Assembly: GCA_029953675.1 (NCBI GenBank)
Contig: JAMWBK010000012.1
Coordinates: 248,001 to 312,000, forward strand
DNA: 64,000 nt
Reading direction: 5' to 3'
Origin: Rhodosorus marinus
Lineage: Eukaryota; Rhodophyta; Stylonematophyceae; Stylonematales; Stylonemataceae
Position 1 is the first letter of the stretch. Each line of letters begins with the position of its first letter. A model generated the notes under the pieces. It saw nothing but the letters and a program-made list of their open reading frames with translations, searched no databases and had not been told where the DNA came from. The position numbers and the translations under genes are program-made. This document shows, one piece after another, positions 51,901 to 61,546 of this stretch.

Positions 51901-52763
51901 GCTGCGCCCTTGCCACCGGGTCCTCCAGGACCTCCCGGACCTCCTGGTCCAGGCTCGCCAGCCTGGTACAGATTACAGCGTTCGTAGTGCCCAAACGGCC
52001 CTTTACAGTATTTGCAGCAGTTTGGATCTTTGGATGTACCGAAGCTCGTTCTATGGAATGCGCAGCTTACTCCTGCAGCTCCCACACCGCCGATCTGTCC
52101 GGGTCCACCTTTGCCACCGATCGACCCGGCGCTCCCATCGTTCATGATAGTGAAATCGTACCCTCCAGAGTGAAGCGAGGTGAGGTTGAGGTGTTTGGTG
52201 ATCATAATCAAATTACCACCAGAGTTTCCATCCGTTCCGGTACCTCCTGGAGCGCCACCAATACCAGAGGCTCCTTGACGCCCGGAGAAACGCGGCTGGG
52301 GGCCCGGTGTCGGCTTCGCAGATGGCACCGCCGGAGGAGGGACATCAACCGGCGTGCCACTCATGTCCAAAGAGAAGGATCCATCGGTCTGGATATCGAT
52401 GATCGATGCAAGGAGGTACAGTGATGTGCCCCTAATGTTTGCGCTGACCCCCGCCTTTCCCTTGATCATAATATAGAACCCGTAGATCTCAACTAATTTG
52501 CTGCCTCCGAATAACGCCGTAGTGTCCGTCTCATTCTGAGAAAAGTCGAGCATATAAAAGTACGGCGTGTAGATCGTCAGCGTGTTCTGTGATTCCGTTT
52601 TAACCAGTTCTTGCCTCTCATCCACGGCCATAGCACATATTTCATCAGATAACCCCCACCCAACACATGCTTCATTCACCGCACCATCTTTGTGCGCTCT
52701 TGCGTACAGGCATACCCACATGGATGCCACTGCCGCCCACAAAACACTCTTGTAAATCTTCAT
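48957..52763 (-). CDS. Large secreted collagen-like/helical protein
   Basis: 1268 residues with a signal peptide (MKIYKSVLWAAVASMWVCLYARAHK). Residues about 150-385 are Gly-rich with short Gly-X-Y runs (GEPGPGGPGGPGGPGGKG near residue 271; GAPGGTGTDGNSGG), and a Cys cluster (CCKYCKGPFGHYERC) sits just before the longest run. Residues about 430-870 are mostly helical without Pro and may form coiled coils. The C-terminal 350 residues look like a beta-rich globular part with a Pro/Thr/Ser stretch. Single exon. I do not recognise the family. A fibrous matrix or cell-surface role is inferred from the Gly-X-Y runs. The long plus-strand ORFs here are antisense shadows. Confidence 0.88.
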   Translation of the reverse strand: MKIYKSVLWAAVASMWVCLYARAHKDGAVNEACVGWGLSDEICAMAVDERQELVKTESQNTLTIYTPYFYMLDFSQNETDTTALFGGSKLVEIYGFYIMIKGKAGVSANIRGTSLYLLASIIDIQTDGSFSLDMSGTPVDVPPPAVPSAKPTPGPQPRFSGRQGASGIGGAPGGTGTDGNSGGNLIMITKHLNLTSLHSGGYDFTIMNDGSAGSIGGKGGPGQIGGVGAAGVSCAFHRTSFGTSKDPNCCKYCKGPFGHYERCNLYQAGEPGPGGPGGPGGPGGKGAAPGWVSVYSNSANGAGNKPIDNDTVKGLILSTSKFGAVGVGGPGGDGGAGAINDPNALCTTYSKAEPFTMFYKGMYAVKPVGTPGLQGPTGVNGTTFGYQRATFIRATVNSTGNPGDANHYEKPHDWAYQDFPAPVEYLGFGLELSANMLSSLAFIDDDAGAQNTYNLILQSVSDMMYSAQLMMNLTADHTTQKLYASYVNKAWTLIRSINQVSSPSGSPLGQVSVASFDQQLDDLAEFRDFAEVVEGYYEEYAKQVNDRETSEKILLNATKSSLVGVEQQTTLQGQIYKSLAKMNQTLDDVALKIQMTKYALNEDQEELNHCWEEAQKIVMFKNVMNFVSFVTGVADLGFAATKLVGEASQFISDGGKFFDGINLAVDNKFSNIPAFMNNIAKLVPGPGQSSDWDPYASSMKLISNDETTVDGYQGGLQSALQGIYHADNYADALVIYQKMNQTADDYKTARINMARSEVTSKVNAMKAACPGQAQNFFRSFDTLQMWVNQRNDLLAVYSALVVYYNRVTAKKLYLDNIAQNTLTELQQNATNPASLAVLNVHQETYNMLVEQFSKNLGLVLNARSYLMMGATNSSLSALSFASCRWETSIMKASDNMFFKCAADAVLELKNALAYWHTNTYSNNQLVDWRSYWGPIDLDEESVGADRWADFKKTGILSFCMDPTEPSFNKGPGLSAGMFFPLVSMDSIFVVMDGAPAEGGVRVDIQHQASAGVVRAMENPTSTDAEHPYLTKKFTHADRDLRFIYTGEAPADDQVSVLAWMKSTNISVRADMGDPSKILRISPFSNYQIQTDAGILQTVDNVRVYYTGHYVPAKDFNILPISSLSEPIMCASTVGKAMATPTPTTSPPDADRSAGAATNKCKSYSVSVELVKGYVSQDGSHTKACRISFEHPLEGRRPEQIRLEWEWEKYRDDTDWEYNNAVSMAINAAKAIVTFNGTPEEGDGTAQAVLLTDTCPTNVRVVSTYPLCL

Positions 52764-52836
52764 CTTGTTTTATGCTTAGTTAAAAATTCCTCTCGGCTAC
52801 TCCACTACCCTCGACCTACCTACCGAGCTGGACCTT

Positions 52837-52842
52837 CATATA
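52837..52842 (-). promoter_or_regulatory. TATA box candidate
   Basis: Minus-strand GGTATATGAAG, about 75 bases before the ATG at 52763. Confidence 0.45.
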
Positions 52843-52919
52843 CCCTCCATCGGCGGTCTATCTCCACAGCTAACCTCACACACATGCTCGGCTTTACTAC
52901 CAAAGTTGTGAGCGTGACC

Positions 52920-54360
52920 TAACTCTGAACAAAACCTTTCTCTCACTTTTTTTTTGGTTTTCTCTTTTCACTGGCGGATTGAAGATCTGCTATAAGCGGT
53001 TGTCCGCTAGGCGGCGGCTACTGAGGCTACTCTGAACGTAACTGGTACGTCTCTATGTGAGGGTCTGAGTATCAGATTACGCCTCGCGACGTATCGGTCA
53101 ATTTTGAGAAGAAAAAGTAGAAATAATATATATATACGGCAGAACCAGGGAACGAGCTTTTAGTCTCTTTCAGCCCGTAGCATCGCTGATTCGCAACCCA
53201 TTCCTGGAATTCCCACCTCCTTCACAGCGGGCAGGTTTTTTCACTCCGACTACTCCCTCCTCACACTTCTAAACCCAAACGTTGCAAAGAAAACCTCAAC
53301 TTTCTTCACTCCATGTCAGCATCACGTGTGTTGAGCTCTGATGTCGTTAGCATCCCACCACATCCTACTCAGCACCACGAGACGACCCAGAAAAGACCAC
53401 ATATACGGTATACTCAACCGGAAAAGTCCAGATTACCCAGATATCCTTCGAATCGCACTCATAAGCAGCTGTAATGGCCACGATTCCCTAGAATTACGAG
53501 TACGAATCGCTAACTCACATATTCATTTTGATAAAGTTTGGAAAGATCTTGTGGAGAAAACTAAATATAGAAATGCTAATGCATTTGAACAAGGAAGTAA
53601 TTTTTTGTTCTAGGGAAATCCATTGGGGTTTCTAAGGCGTGGCAAGAGAAGACTATTTATAGCTCCGAGAACAAAAAACGAATATCGATCGAGTTAACCG
53701 ATTTTGAGAATAAAATACGGTAAAGGTTTTCTAAAAGTATATATTTTACTCCCTTTTTTAGATCATACCGTCTAATTGGTTTTCAAAGAAAGAGCAGTAT
53801 AGTTGATTGGACATAGATACTGTTTCTATAAAACAGAATCGAGCGTATTTTTCAGTCGCAAGGGAAACCTGTTGTTTTGCTATCATTGGAGGGGTTCACT
53901 CAAGCCTCGATTCGGAGCTGGAAATGAAGGTGCCCCTGTCAGACCCAATTTGTAGGCTCTTCTCTCAAAATATCAGTCAATATATGAGCGGTTCGACTGA
54001 CAAATAATCAATATGTGCTGGAGATCGGATTTTTTTGCCTTGAGACCGTATTGAAATACTTCTTCTTCCCCGGTTTTGTGTCCTTGGCGTCGATTTCTCG
54101 GAAAAGTGTCCGTAGGATTTCATCTCACGCGGAGATATCAGTCAATATACCCGTATCAGATGAGAAACAATCAATATTGTTCAATATTGTTATTATATTA
54201 CATTATATTTGGATATCGGAGTTTTTGCCCTGAGACCCACCCGCCATTTGATGCGTACTTGTTGTCTACAGGTTTTCCCTGTTTTTGAGTGAACTGTTTT
54301 CGAAACCTCCAGCCGCGGGGTACCCCCCCCAATTCCTTGCACTAACATCTCCGGCATAGT
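52920..54360. other. AT-rich spacer with a local duplication
   Basis: A TATATATATA stretch lies at 53127-53140. ORFs at 53313 (53 aa) and 53341 (90 aa) have no motif. A duplication of about 160-bp period (53965-54050 against 54128-54240) shares ATATCAGTCAATATA, CAATCAATAT and TTTTTGCC with TGAGACC. Confidence 0.5.
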
Positions 54361-54363
54361 CTC

Positions 54364-54715
54364 TACTGAATGAATTTGTTTAATCGGAGACCTTCAGTCC
54401 CTGATTAAACGTGAAGAAAGAACCACGAGGGGAAGAAAAAAACTAAGCTCGGCGAGGATCGCGCGCCTCCAACATCAGAGCAGCGCTAGTACACCACAAC
54501 AAGAAACCTAAACGGGTAAGCAACGAGGACAGACGGTCAGGGCGTTCGTGGATCGCGTCCCGAAACCACGAGAACCAACGGAACCCAGAAACCCAAAGCA
54601 CTCAATGAGGCAGAGGTACCAGGCCCACGGCGCTCTCCCGCAGCCGGCAAATATCGACGAGCCTGAGGACTACGAACAGCAAGATCAGCGAACGTCGTAC
54701 GGCTCTCTACTAGGG
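54364..54715 (-). mobile_element. Family A 3' end, deleted inside
   Basis: Minus-strand tail (GAATGAATTTGTTTAATCGG, CCACGAGGGG), last codons and, after an internal deletion near 54630, the endonuclease core. Confidence 0.78.
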
Positions 54716-55091
54716 CCTTCGTAATTTTCTACCTGACTGAGTTTCATCTACTCTACTCTCTCAATTACTACTCGAGCGAAACCTATTTGTAGCCTAGGAA
54801 TGGATCACTAGTTGACCCTCACCTAGCCCAGGTATAAGCCGTTAGGCCTACCCGAACTACAATCGGTAGGGATACGACGTGCTTGCCCTAGATTAATGTT
54901 GCATTGGCATTACTTCTGCACGTATTATTGAGGCTAGGCGTCCGCTTAGGGTCACCCCAAGCGATAAATACCCACTTGATTCCACTCAAGAAAAAGCGTT
55001 GTCTACCATGAATTTGCTAGCCACTCTTTCCAACTCAGAAACGAGGTATCAAGCCGATGTCATGGAAGCTGACAGTGGAATCCTTAAAATA
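54716..55091. other. No gene recognised
   Basis: Spacer between two opposed family A fragments. No motif. Confidence 0.5.
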
Positions 55092-55420
55092 ACGAGTATG
55101 AGACGTCGCAGGAGGCCTGAAAAATGCTGGGGGGCTTTGTCTTTCCCAAGCATTCGTGCTTCGGCACTAGTTCATCGCCTGGTACCCTCCGGTCATTGAG
55201 TGTGTTTTCGGGTTTATGGATTACCGCTATTTCTCGGTGGCTTCGGAAATTTTTCCGCGTAACGCCCTGAACGTCTGGCCTCGGTGTTTACCCGTTTAAG
55301 TTTCTTGCTGTGGAGTATAAACGCTGCTTTGATGTTGGAGGCGCGTGATCTTCGCCGCGCTTAGTCTTTTTTTCCGCTCAGGGTTTTTTCCCTCAGTCTC
55401 CAATCACGCAAATTCATTCA
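55092..55420 (+). mobile_element. Family A 3' end, degenerate
   Basis: Plus strand from MRRRRRPEK through the C-terminus to the tail (CCGCTCAGGG variant), ending GCAAATTCATTCAAA. Opposed to 54364-54715. Confidence 0.78.
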
Positions 55421-55657
55421 AAATAGCAAAATTACAAAAGAAGCAGAAACCCAACAGAATCAGCTTTTATTTAATACATATAAGCCATATCCAAAACTAG
55501 TTTCGTAAATGTAATATTACATAGTAATATAATGGAATAAAAATTCTGCACTAGTTTTTCTCTCTTTTAGAGCGGTTTCGACGACCTTCTTGTAAAGAAA
55601 TCTCACGAACAAATTTTTTTTGCCCTCCACTTTCCGAAAGACTCCAAAGGTAAGACT

Positions 55658-55812
55658 CAAGGCTGATATCGCTCGTACCGAGAATTCGGTACTTTGAAGA
55701 AACCTAATCAAGGCTGATATCGCTCGTACTGAGAATTCGGTACTTTGAAGAAACCTAATCAAGGCTTCACCTAAAGTCCAATCAAGACTGATATCGCTCG
55801 TACCGAGAAGGT
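55658..55812. repeat. 51-bp minisatellite
   Basis: Two full and two partial units containing GCTGATATCGCTCGTAC and GAGAATTCGGTACTTTG. The antisense ORF at 55517-55816 merely translates it. Confidence 0.85.
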
Positions 55813-55921
55813 GCAAGGTGCCCCCCGTGTATGACTATACATCTTGACTTCACAATCGCTGGACTTTTGATTGGTTTGGAATTTTCCATTTCAAACCTTT
55901 TAAGTGGACTGGACTTTACTG

Positions 55922-56137
55922 CACTTTACTAGCATAGCCTGAAGCTACGCAAGGCGTGAAGACGAACTAATAACTAGGGAGGGAAGTATGCAACCCCAGG
56001 CGCCGATGGCGCGCCTCGGAAAGCAGGACTTTACTAGCATAGCCTGAAGCGCTACGCAAGACGTGAAGATGAACTAATAACTAGGGAGGGAAGCATGCAA
56101 CCCCAGGCGCCGATGGCGCGCCTCGGAAAGCATGTCG
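55922..56137 (-). repeat. Tandem duplication of the family B tail
   Basis: Two 108-bp copies (55922-56029, 56030-56137) of the B 3' end from CTTTACTAGCATAGCCTG to GGCGCGCCTCGGAAAGC. Confidence 0.85.
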
Positions 56138-58880
56138 CTGGAATATCGCCAAAGGGAGACACTTAAACGCCTCAAGACCGCCAAATATTCAGTAGGATGC
56201 TCAGCAAAACATTTCCGCAACCACTCTAAACCCGACTTATCCACGTGACCAAAGCTTTCCACAATGAATGGCTGGAACCGGTGAGAGCAACCCTCAGCGC
56301 AAGGCAGACTGGCCATGCTCTCAGCATACCGTCGTTCCTTAACTCTTCGAAGGACTGAAGCCGCGGCCCCCCGGCGGCGGGAGGCTGCGGTGAGGTGGGC
56401 GCTGGCCACGGGGCAGGTGATCGCAAGGTCCACATATGTTGAGCGTCTGGCAGCAGCGTCGGAGACGAGGAGATCGGCTATACAACGGGGCGGTGCGGAG
56501 TCCGAGATTGATCTGGGCACTTCCGACTCAACCTCAACCGTATGCCCTATCCGAGTCAAAAATTCGCTGAGGATGTACTTGAGGCGAGTGTGACGCCTCG
56601 TACGGAGACCTCTCAACAGTCCGCAGGAACCCAGGAAGTGGTAGCCACAAGCGTCAATCCGGCTCTCACATCCCTGACAGAAAGACGGCCGATTAGAGTG
56701 CCACGGAGCCTGTGGCAAACCGAGATAGATCCGTTAGGCAGAACGGAACTGGAAAGCATCGAGACGATGACTCAATGACGACGGTAGAGTGGTTAACCAC
56801 AAGTGCGAGAGGTGGCCTCCCATGCCGCGGAGACGAGCGGCAGTGGTAGGCGGCGTGAGAGGAGAATTGAGCATGACTGTGTGAGCGGCACTGTGTTGGC
56901 CCCAGGTAAGGCTATGTTGAATCACATCAGTGCGGGAGCTCCACAATCGGCTCAAACCCGGGTAGTCTGCAACAGGTGACCCGGGGCTAGCCTCTCCGTC
57001 ATCGGCAAGAACTCGGTCGAGGGGAGAATCCTCAATCGCTTCAGCTCGTCCCCATGACAGCTCCCTCCAGGAACGAAAGCGGGACCGATTTGCGTCCGGC
57101 ACGGCGTTGCACCTCCTGAACGCGTGTTAAAGACCATCATAAATTGTCAAAAGCGGGGGCGGCAGGGTCACTGGATCCTCGTTGGTCAAAGCTCGAGCCA
57201 AGAGGCAGGCACTTCGCATCTGGAAGGTCACCAACGTTCGCAGCGCGGTAGCCCAGGAGGCAACCGCCGCTGGCGAGCATACCAGCCCACGGTCTGCGAC
57301 GCCGAATCCCCCTAATCGCAACGGTAGAGCGATCTGTGCACGAATCAAGTCCCTGTCGGGAGCAGCTTCAAGATCGAGGGGCTCATCCAAGAGCGTTCCC
57401 CAGTGTTGCAGGGTCATTTCGTCGGCTTTAGCGGCGATCCACGAGCCCCAAGCTGGAGGCAGGCTGCGCAACCAGTAGTTGAGTCTGGGACCGGCACAAA
57501 AGCGGGAAAGCAAGCAGGCCGATTGCAGCATGCTGTCGGGTAGGTGCTCAATGGCGTCGGTGAGTTGCTTGTGCCGTGCCAAAACTCGCTCGCAGGATGC
57601 TTGGACAAAGTTGTCAGTCCCCAATCCGACGCCTTGGTGTTCGAACCCTTCACGTTCGCTGATTAGTCGCAGAGTGGGTGGCAGAGAGGCCAGCGACACG
57701 TCCCTCGGGGGGAGAAAGCGACATTTTTCTGTTTCCACAGTCAAACCGACGCGACGTGCAATCGCTTCGATCTCGGTCAGCCCCCTAGCCAGGGTGTCAG
57801 GGGTGCCCAGCAATGTTACGTCATCGTGGTACGCGCAGATTCGAAGATCCGAGACCTCAGTCGAAAGACGTAAAAGTACGAGCTGTAGGGCACAGGCATG
57901 AAGAAGAGGTCCGCAAGGGTCGCCTTGTTGGACGCCAGTATGTGCTTGAAAAACAGTGCCCTCCGTTGTCAAGTAGGGGAGGCTCTCCCGTCCGTAAATA
58001 CCCGATAGAAACGGCCACGCCTCCGGAAAAACCCGTCGGAGCACCGCTAGCGCATGCGTCCGCGACACGCTGTTGAATGCGTTCCGGAAATCAACCACCA
58101 AGACTCCCCACTCCGGCCTACTGGCGCGTTCTAGCTCGATCCTATGCGTGATCAGTTCGCAACCCCCAGAAAATCCCACCCCTACTTGCAAGGGCGCCAT
58201 GAAAGCTGTGACTCGCTGGCGAAGGCGCTGGCATAGCCATCTCCCGGCTAACTTCCGTAGGCTCTCCACCATCCCGATCGGCCGGAGACGCGGGTGGGCC
58301 GGCTGGTGGTCAGGTTTCGTGAGCAAGCAAAGCTGTGCCTGCCGGAGATGTTCCCATGGCGCAGACGCACCCGATACGCCCTGGAACAACTTTTTAAGAA
58401 TCCTCAGAAGCGCGCTCTGGCCAGGCTGGCTCAGGGCCTGCAATAGCTCTGTTCTTAGTCCGGAGGGTCCGGGACAGCGTCCCCGACGCGAGGTACGAAG
58501 CAAATCCTCCAGGTCAGACTCACTGAGCGTCAGATCGATGCGAAACCTGGCCAACTCCGGACGGTCCAAGAATACCTCGAATTCAGGGGACAAGTCCACG
58601 TCGGACTCAGGGAACAAAGACGACCACACCGTCTGGGCGAGACTATCATCGTAGGGGAGGACAGGCGCCTGGCCCTCCAAAACCCGCGCCGCTCGACTTA
58701 AATCGCCCACTGCTACCAGTTTCTGTACTCGAGCCGGCACGGGCGACACTGTGCCATGCCGAGTCCGACGGGCGGATGGTGCTGACGATGCCAAATAGCT
58801 GCGCTGTAGTACTTCGAAGTCTCGCTTCAAGAACAGGGCCAATCGGTCTCGTACTCGCCATCTGCGCTCCGATGTGTGAA
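56030..58880 (-). mobile_element. Family B ORF2, one frame with two stops
   Basis: Best preserved B ORF2. The minus strand is in a single frame from 58842 to 56074 (about 923 codons), broken only by TAA at 57127-57129 (YDGL-stop-HAF) and TAA at 56734-56736 (FRSA-stop-RIYLGLP). N-terminus LFLKRDFEVLQRSYL; RT with PSGLRTELLQ, RPIGMVESLRK, VLVVDFRNAFNSV, HTGVQQGDPCGP and AYHDDVTLLG; RT end LPLRLGGFGVA; CCHC finger CQGC...HFLGSC; endonuclease CIADLLVSD...TYVDLAITCP. The endonuclease has Ala-Asp where family C has Pro-Asp. The 5' break at 58880 coincides with that of the copy at 45454. Confidence 0.92.
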
Positions 58881-58889
58881 TAGGCCTTT

Positions 58890-59060
58890 ACCTTGAGGCG
58901 TAATTTTTGGCCATCTCCCAAACTTCAGGCTCGAAGTGGCTTCGCAAGTGTTCTACTGACCATCCTGCCCAGTATCTTCTACTCCTACGTCGGTGCAGTG
59001 TCGCTTAGTGGCGATACTGCCAGCAACATGCTTGCCCTCGCCCTGGGTTTTGCACCGTTT
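58890..59060 (+). mobile_element. B-like C-terminal fragment
   Basis: The plus strand matches FGHLPNFRLEVASQVFY...HPAQYLLLLRRCSVA-like codons of the B C-terminus, head to head with the 5' end of the copy above. Confidence 0.55.
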
Positions 59061-59529
59061 TGTTCCTCGTACGTAGGCTTGAAGTTGACGGTATCAAGTT
59101 CGCATTAAGCACTGTGTATTGCTCATGGCTATGTTTGTAAACCCACCAACCTACATCTACCTCCCAGAATCCAAACCTCAACCACCGCCAAGGTCGTCGA
59201 TATGTAAATGAGAATCGATGTGAGTAGGAGCTAATGGTAGCCCCTTTCGTTAACGAATTTGTTTAAAATTATATTTTTAAGTAGACTTGTCACAAACGAA
59301 TTGTAGCAGTTTTTTAATATAGCATTCGATGAATTCAATCAGAGAATAAAGATGAGAACCCCAATATTACTAATATTATTAGCTAGTCAGTCATTACCGG
59401 GTTTGTACCGTCTGGGACAACTTGTCCCGGAGTAAAGTAGGACACTGTAGCAAAGGAGCTGGAATCGTCATGTTCCTTGTTGAAGAATAGCCGGATTAAC
59501 CCGGGCGCTACGACTAGTGGATCGGGTTG
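59061..59529. other. No gene recognised
   Basis: AT-rich; nothing seen. Confidence 0.5.
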
Positions 59530-60180
59530 CCAGGTCTTCCCTAATCTAGCCTAGTTTGATTGTTCTTGCATATCCTTAGCACTACGTTTGGTAGCTGAAG
59601 TAAACTCGAGAAACGCATCCTTACCCATGGTACTGATAGGCACTTGACGCACCTGCCACCCCGTCGCAAGCAAGTCGCGGCGATTGAGACGGGCAACGCG
59701 AAGCCGGAGTTTAAGGGGTATTACCGCCTATCTCCTCTGGAACAGAATGAACTCACTAGACAGTTGGAAGATCTAATCCAAAAGGGGTTTATAACCCTTT
59801 CCAATGGTCAGCGATGGACACCGTTTCCAATTGCTAAGAAGAAAACAAGCCGTCTCCCCATATGGGTAGATTACCGAGCGCTGAACCGAGTCGCAGAACG
59901 GCTGAAATTACCGCTACCAAAAATTGACGATTTTTTTTTTTTTGGACCTGATGAGCTGGGGCTTCTATTGGACCTGCGGCGTGGGTATTGGCAACTCCAG
60001 ACGCGCGAAGAGGATGAACTGAAAACGGCGTTCATTTCTGAGTTTAGAGATTATCAGTGGCGCGTGGCACTGTTTGGTGCTCCGATCAAGCGTATTCCTT
60101 CAGTGAGTAAGCAAATCAACTCCCTGCGGAGTGCCCGTGTGTGCGCCGAGCTCCATGGGTGGTCGGCCCACCTTGCGTAG
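59530..60180 (+). pseudogene. Old gypsy RT remnant
   Basis: ORF 59644-60180 (178 aa) shows LEDLIQKGFI, VDYRALNRV, LLDLRRGYWQLQ (catalytic Asp of motif A) and LKTAFISEFRDYQW, the order of a Ty3/gypsy RT. A 14-base T run at 59931-59944 adds Phe codons, and the sequence is lost before the DD motif. The 59546-59610 stretch resembles the repeat at 15706-16020. Confidence 0.8.
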
Positions 60181-60254
60181 GAGGCGGTTAAGTACCCGTT
60201 TGGATTTCTTTCACCCACTTGGGAGTCAGATTCCTGTATTTTCCCCTGTTTAGA

Positions 60255-60840
60255 GCAAGGCAGTATACGGGATATGGCCAACTCTTATCAAGGGGGAAGT
60301 GTAGAGCCAAAACTGCATGGGACTCGATGAATTCTATCAAGTGATCCGTTTTTTTAGAGCCTAACTACCCTGAGATGAAGAGCGTACAAGATTGTCTTTG
60401 TGGCGTCGTAAGAGCAAAATCCATAACGAAGGGGAATCTCTCATGCGGGCACTCGACCACGATACGAAAAAGAGGGGGCCCCGAAGTACCCTCTTCTAGA
60501 ATAAGTCAGATCAAGTCATTTTGCCACCAAAAATAAGCTGTTGGAGAAAAGGTCCAAACCAAGATCAATCGGTTTTCCCGCAATAATCGTATTGGGAAGA
60601 AGTGGGGACACTTTCCCATCAGCGCAGACGAAGGAATCGCCAGACAGAACGGCCGCTTTCCTAGTTCAATTAAAAGAAGCTACCGCCTTCCAACCCCCAC
60701 TCCTCAGTTTGTTGAACAAGGCTAACATGACTGCTGTCACCCGGCTAACGAGATATTTAATGGCCAACTCTTGTCAAGCGGGAAACGTCCGGGGAAAATG
60801 CATGGGATTTGATCAAATCCATCAAGCGCGTACAGATTAT
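60255..60840. repeat. Diverged direct repeat pair
   Basis: 60255-60400 and 60745-60870 share ATGGCCAACTCTT-TCAAG, GCATGGGA and ATC-AAG blocks in order. No coding content recognised between. Confidence 0.5.
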
Positions 60841-60867
60841 CGTTGTAAGAGGAGAAGAACAACGAAG

Positions 60868-61075
60868 GGAGCATGGCCAGCCTCCCTTCCGCTGAGGTCA
60901 GGGCTCAATGTTTCAACCTTTCGTTGTGGAGGCTTAGTCAACTTGAAAAGTCAAGCTTGAAGTGGTTTTGAATGCTCACGGCGACCAAAGCTTTCCGCAA
61001 TGAAAGACCGAAAATTTTACCCTCTGCCCTCAGCGGAGGGCGGAGGCTGACCGTGCTCTCGGCGTGCTGTCCCGT
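60868..61075. mobile_element. Opposed B-like scraps
   Basis: The plus strand has SMASLPSAE and LSQLEKSSLKWF-like codons (60868-60975). The minus strand has AESTVSLRPPL and LSLRKALV-like codons (60985-61075). Both match the diverged B subgroup. 61076-61546 holds nothing recognised. Confidence 0.45.
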
Positions 61076-61546
61076 TCGAGTGTAGGTGCTGCCTGGTAGG
61101 CATTACCTCATAGTTCAACTACTCGATAGGATTTTCTGCCTCCCTTGTCCGCCAACCCAGGTTCTTTTCACGAGTAAGGAATAGTCTCAATGATCACCAA
61201 CGGCTTCTAACTGACGCCGGAGAACCGGTGACTTTTCGGAACTTTAGCGTCAAGGTGGTACAAACTAGGAACGAGGAACGAAAGCGTACAAGTCAAAGCG
61301 GCGGTAGCCAGCCACGAAATTGTAAACAAATATGAAATGGTAAGGAGGCTCTTGTATTTTCCTTAAGAGCCCGCTGCGAGAGTTAAGCAGAAGAAGGAAA
61401 GCCTAGCGGCAGAACTCTTTGTCTACTAGATTGTGCGGTTCCGCCTCCACAAATCCATCTGCTAGCGCAGAAACCTAGAAGAATCTGATCAGTTCCCAGA
61501 GACACCAACCCTCAGCGACGCCGTGGTCAAAGCACCTGCATCTTGT

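Noticed and set aside
53313-53613. Small genes after the TATATATATA stretch
   Set aside because: Overlapping 53-aa and 90-aa ORFs without motif, signal peptide or poly(A) signal.
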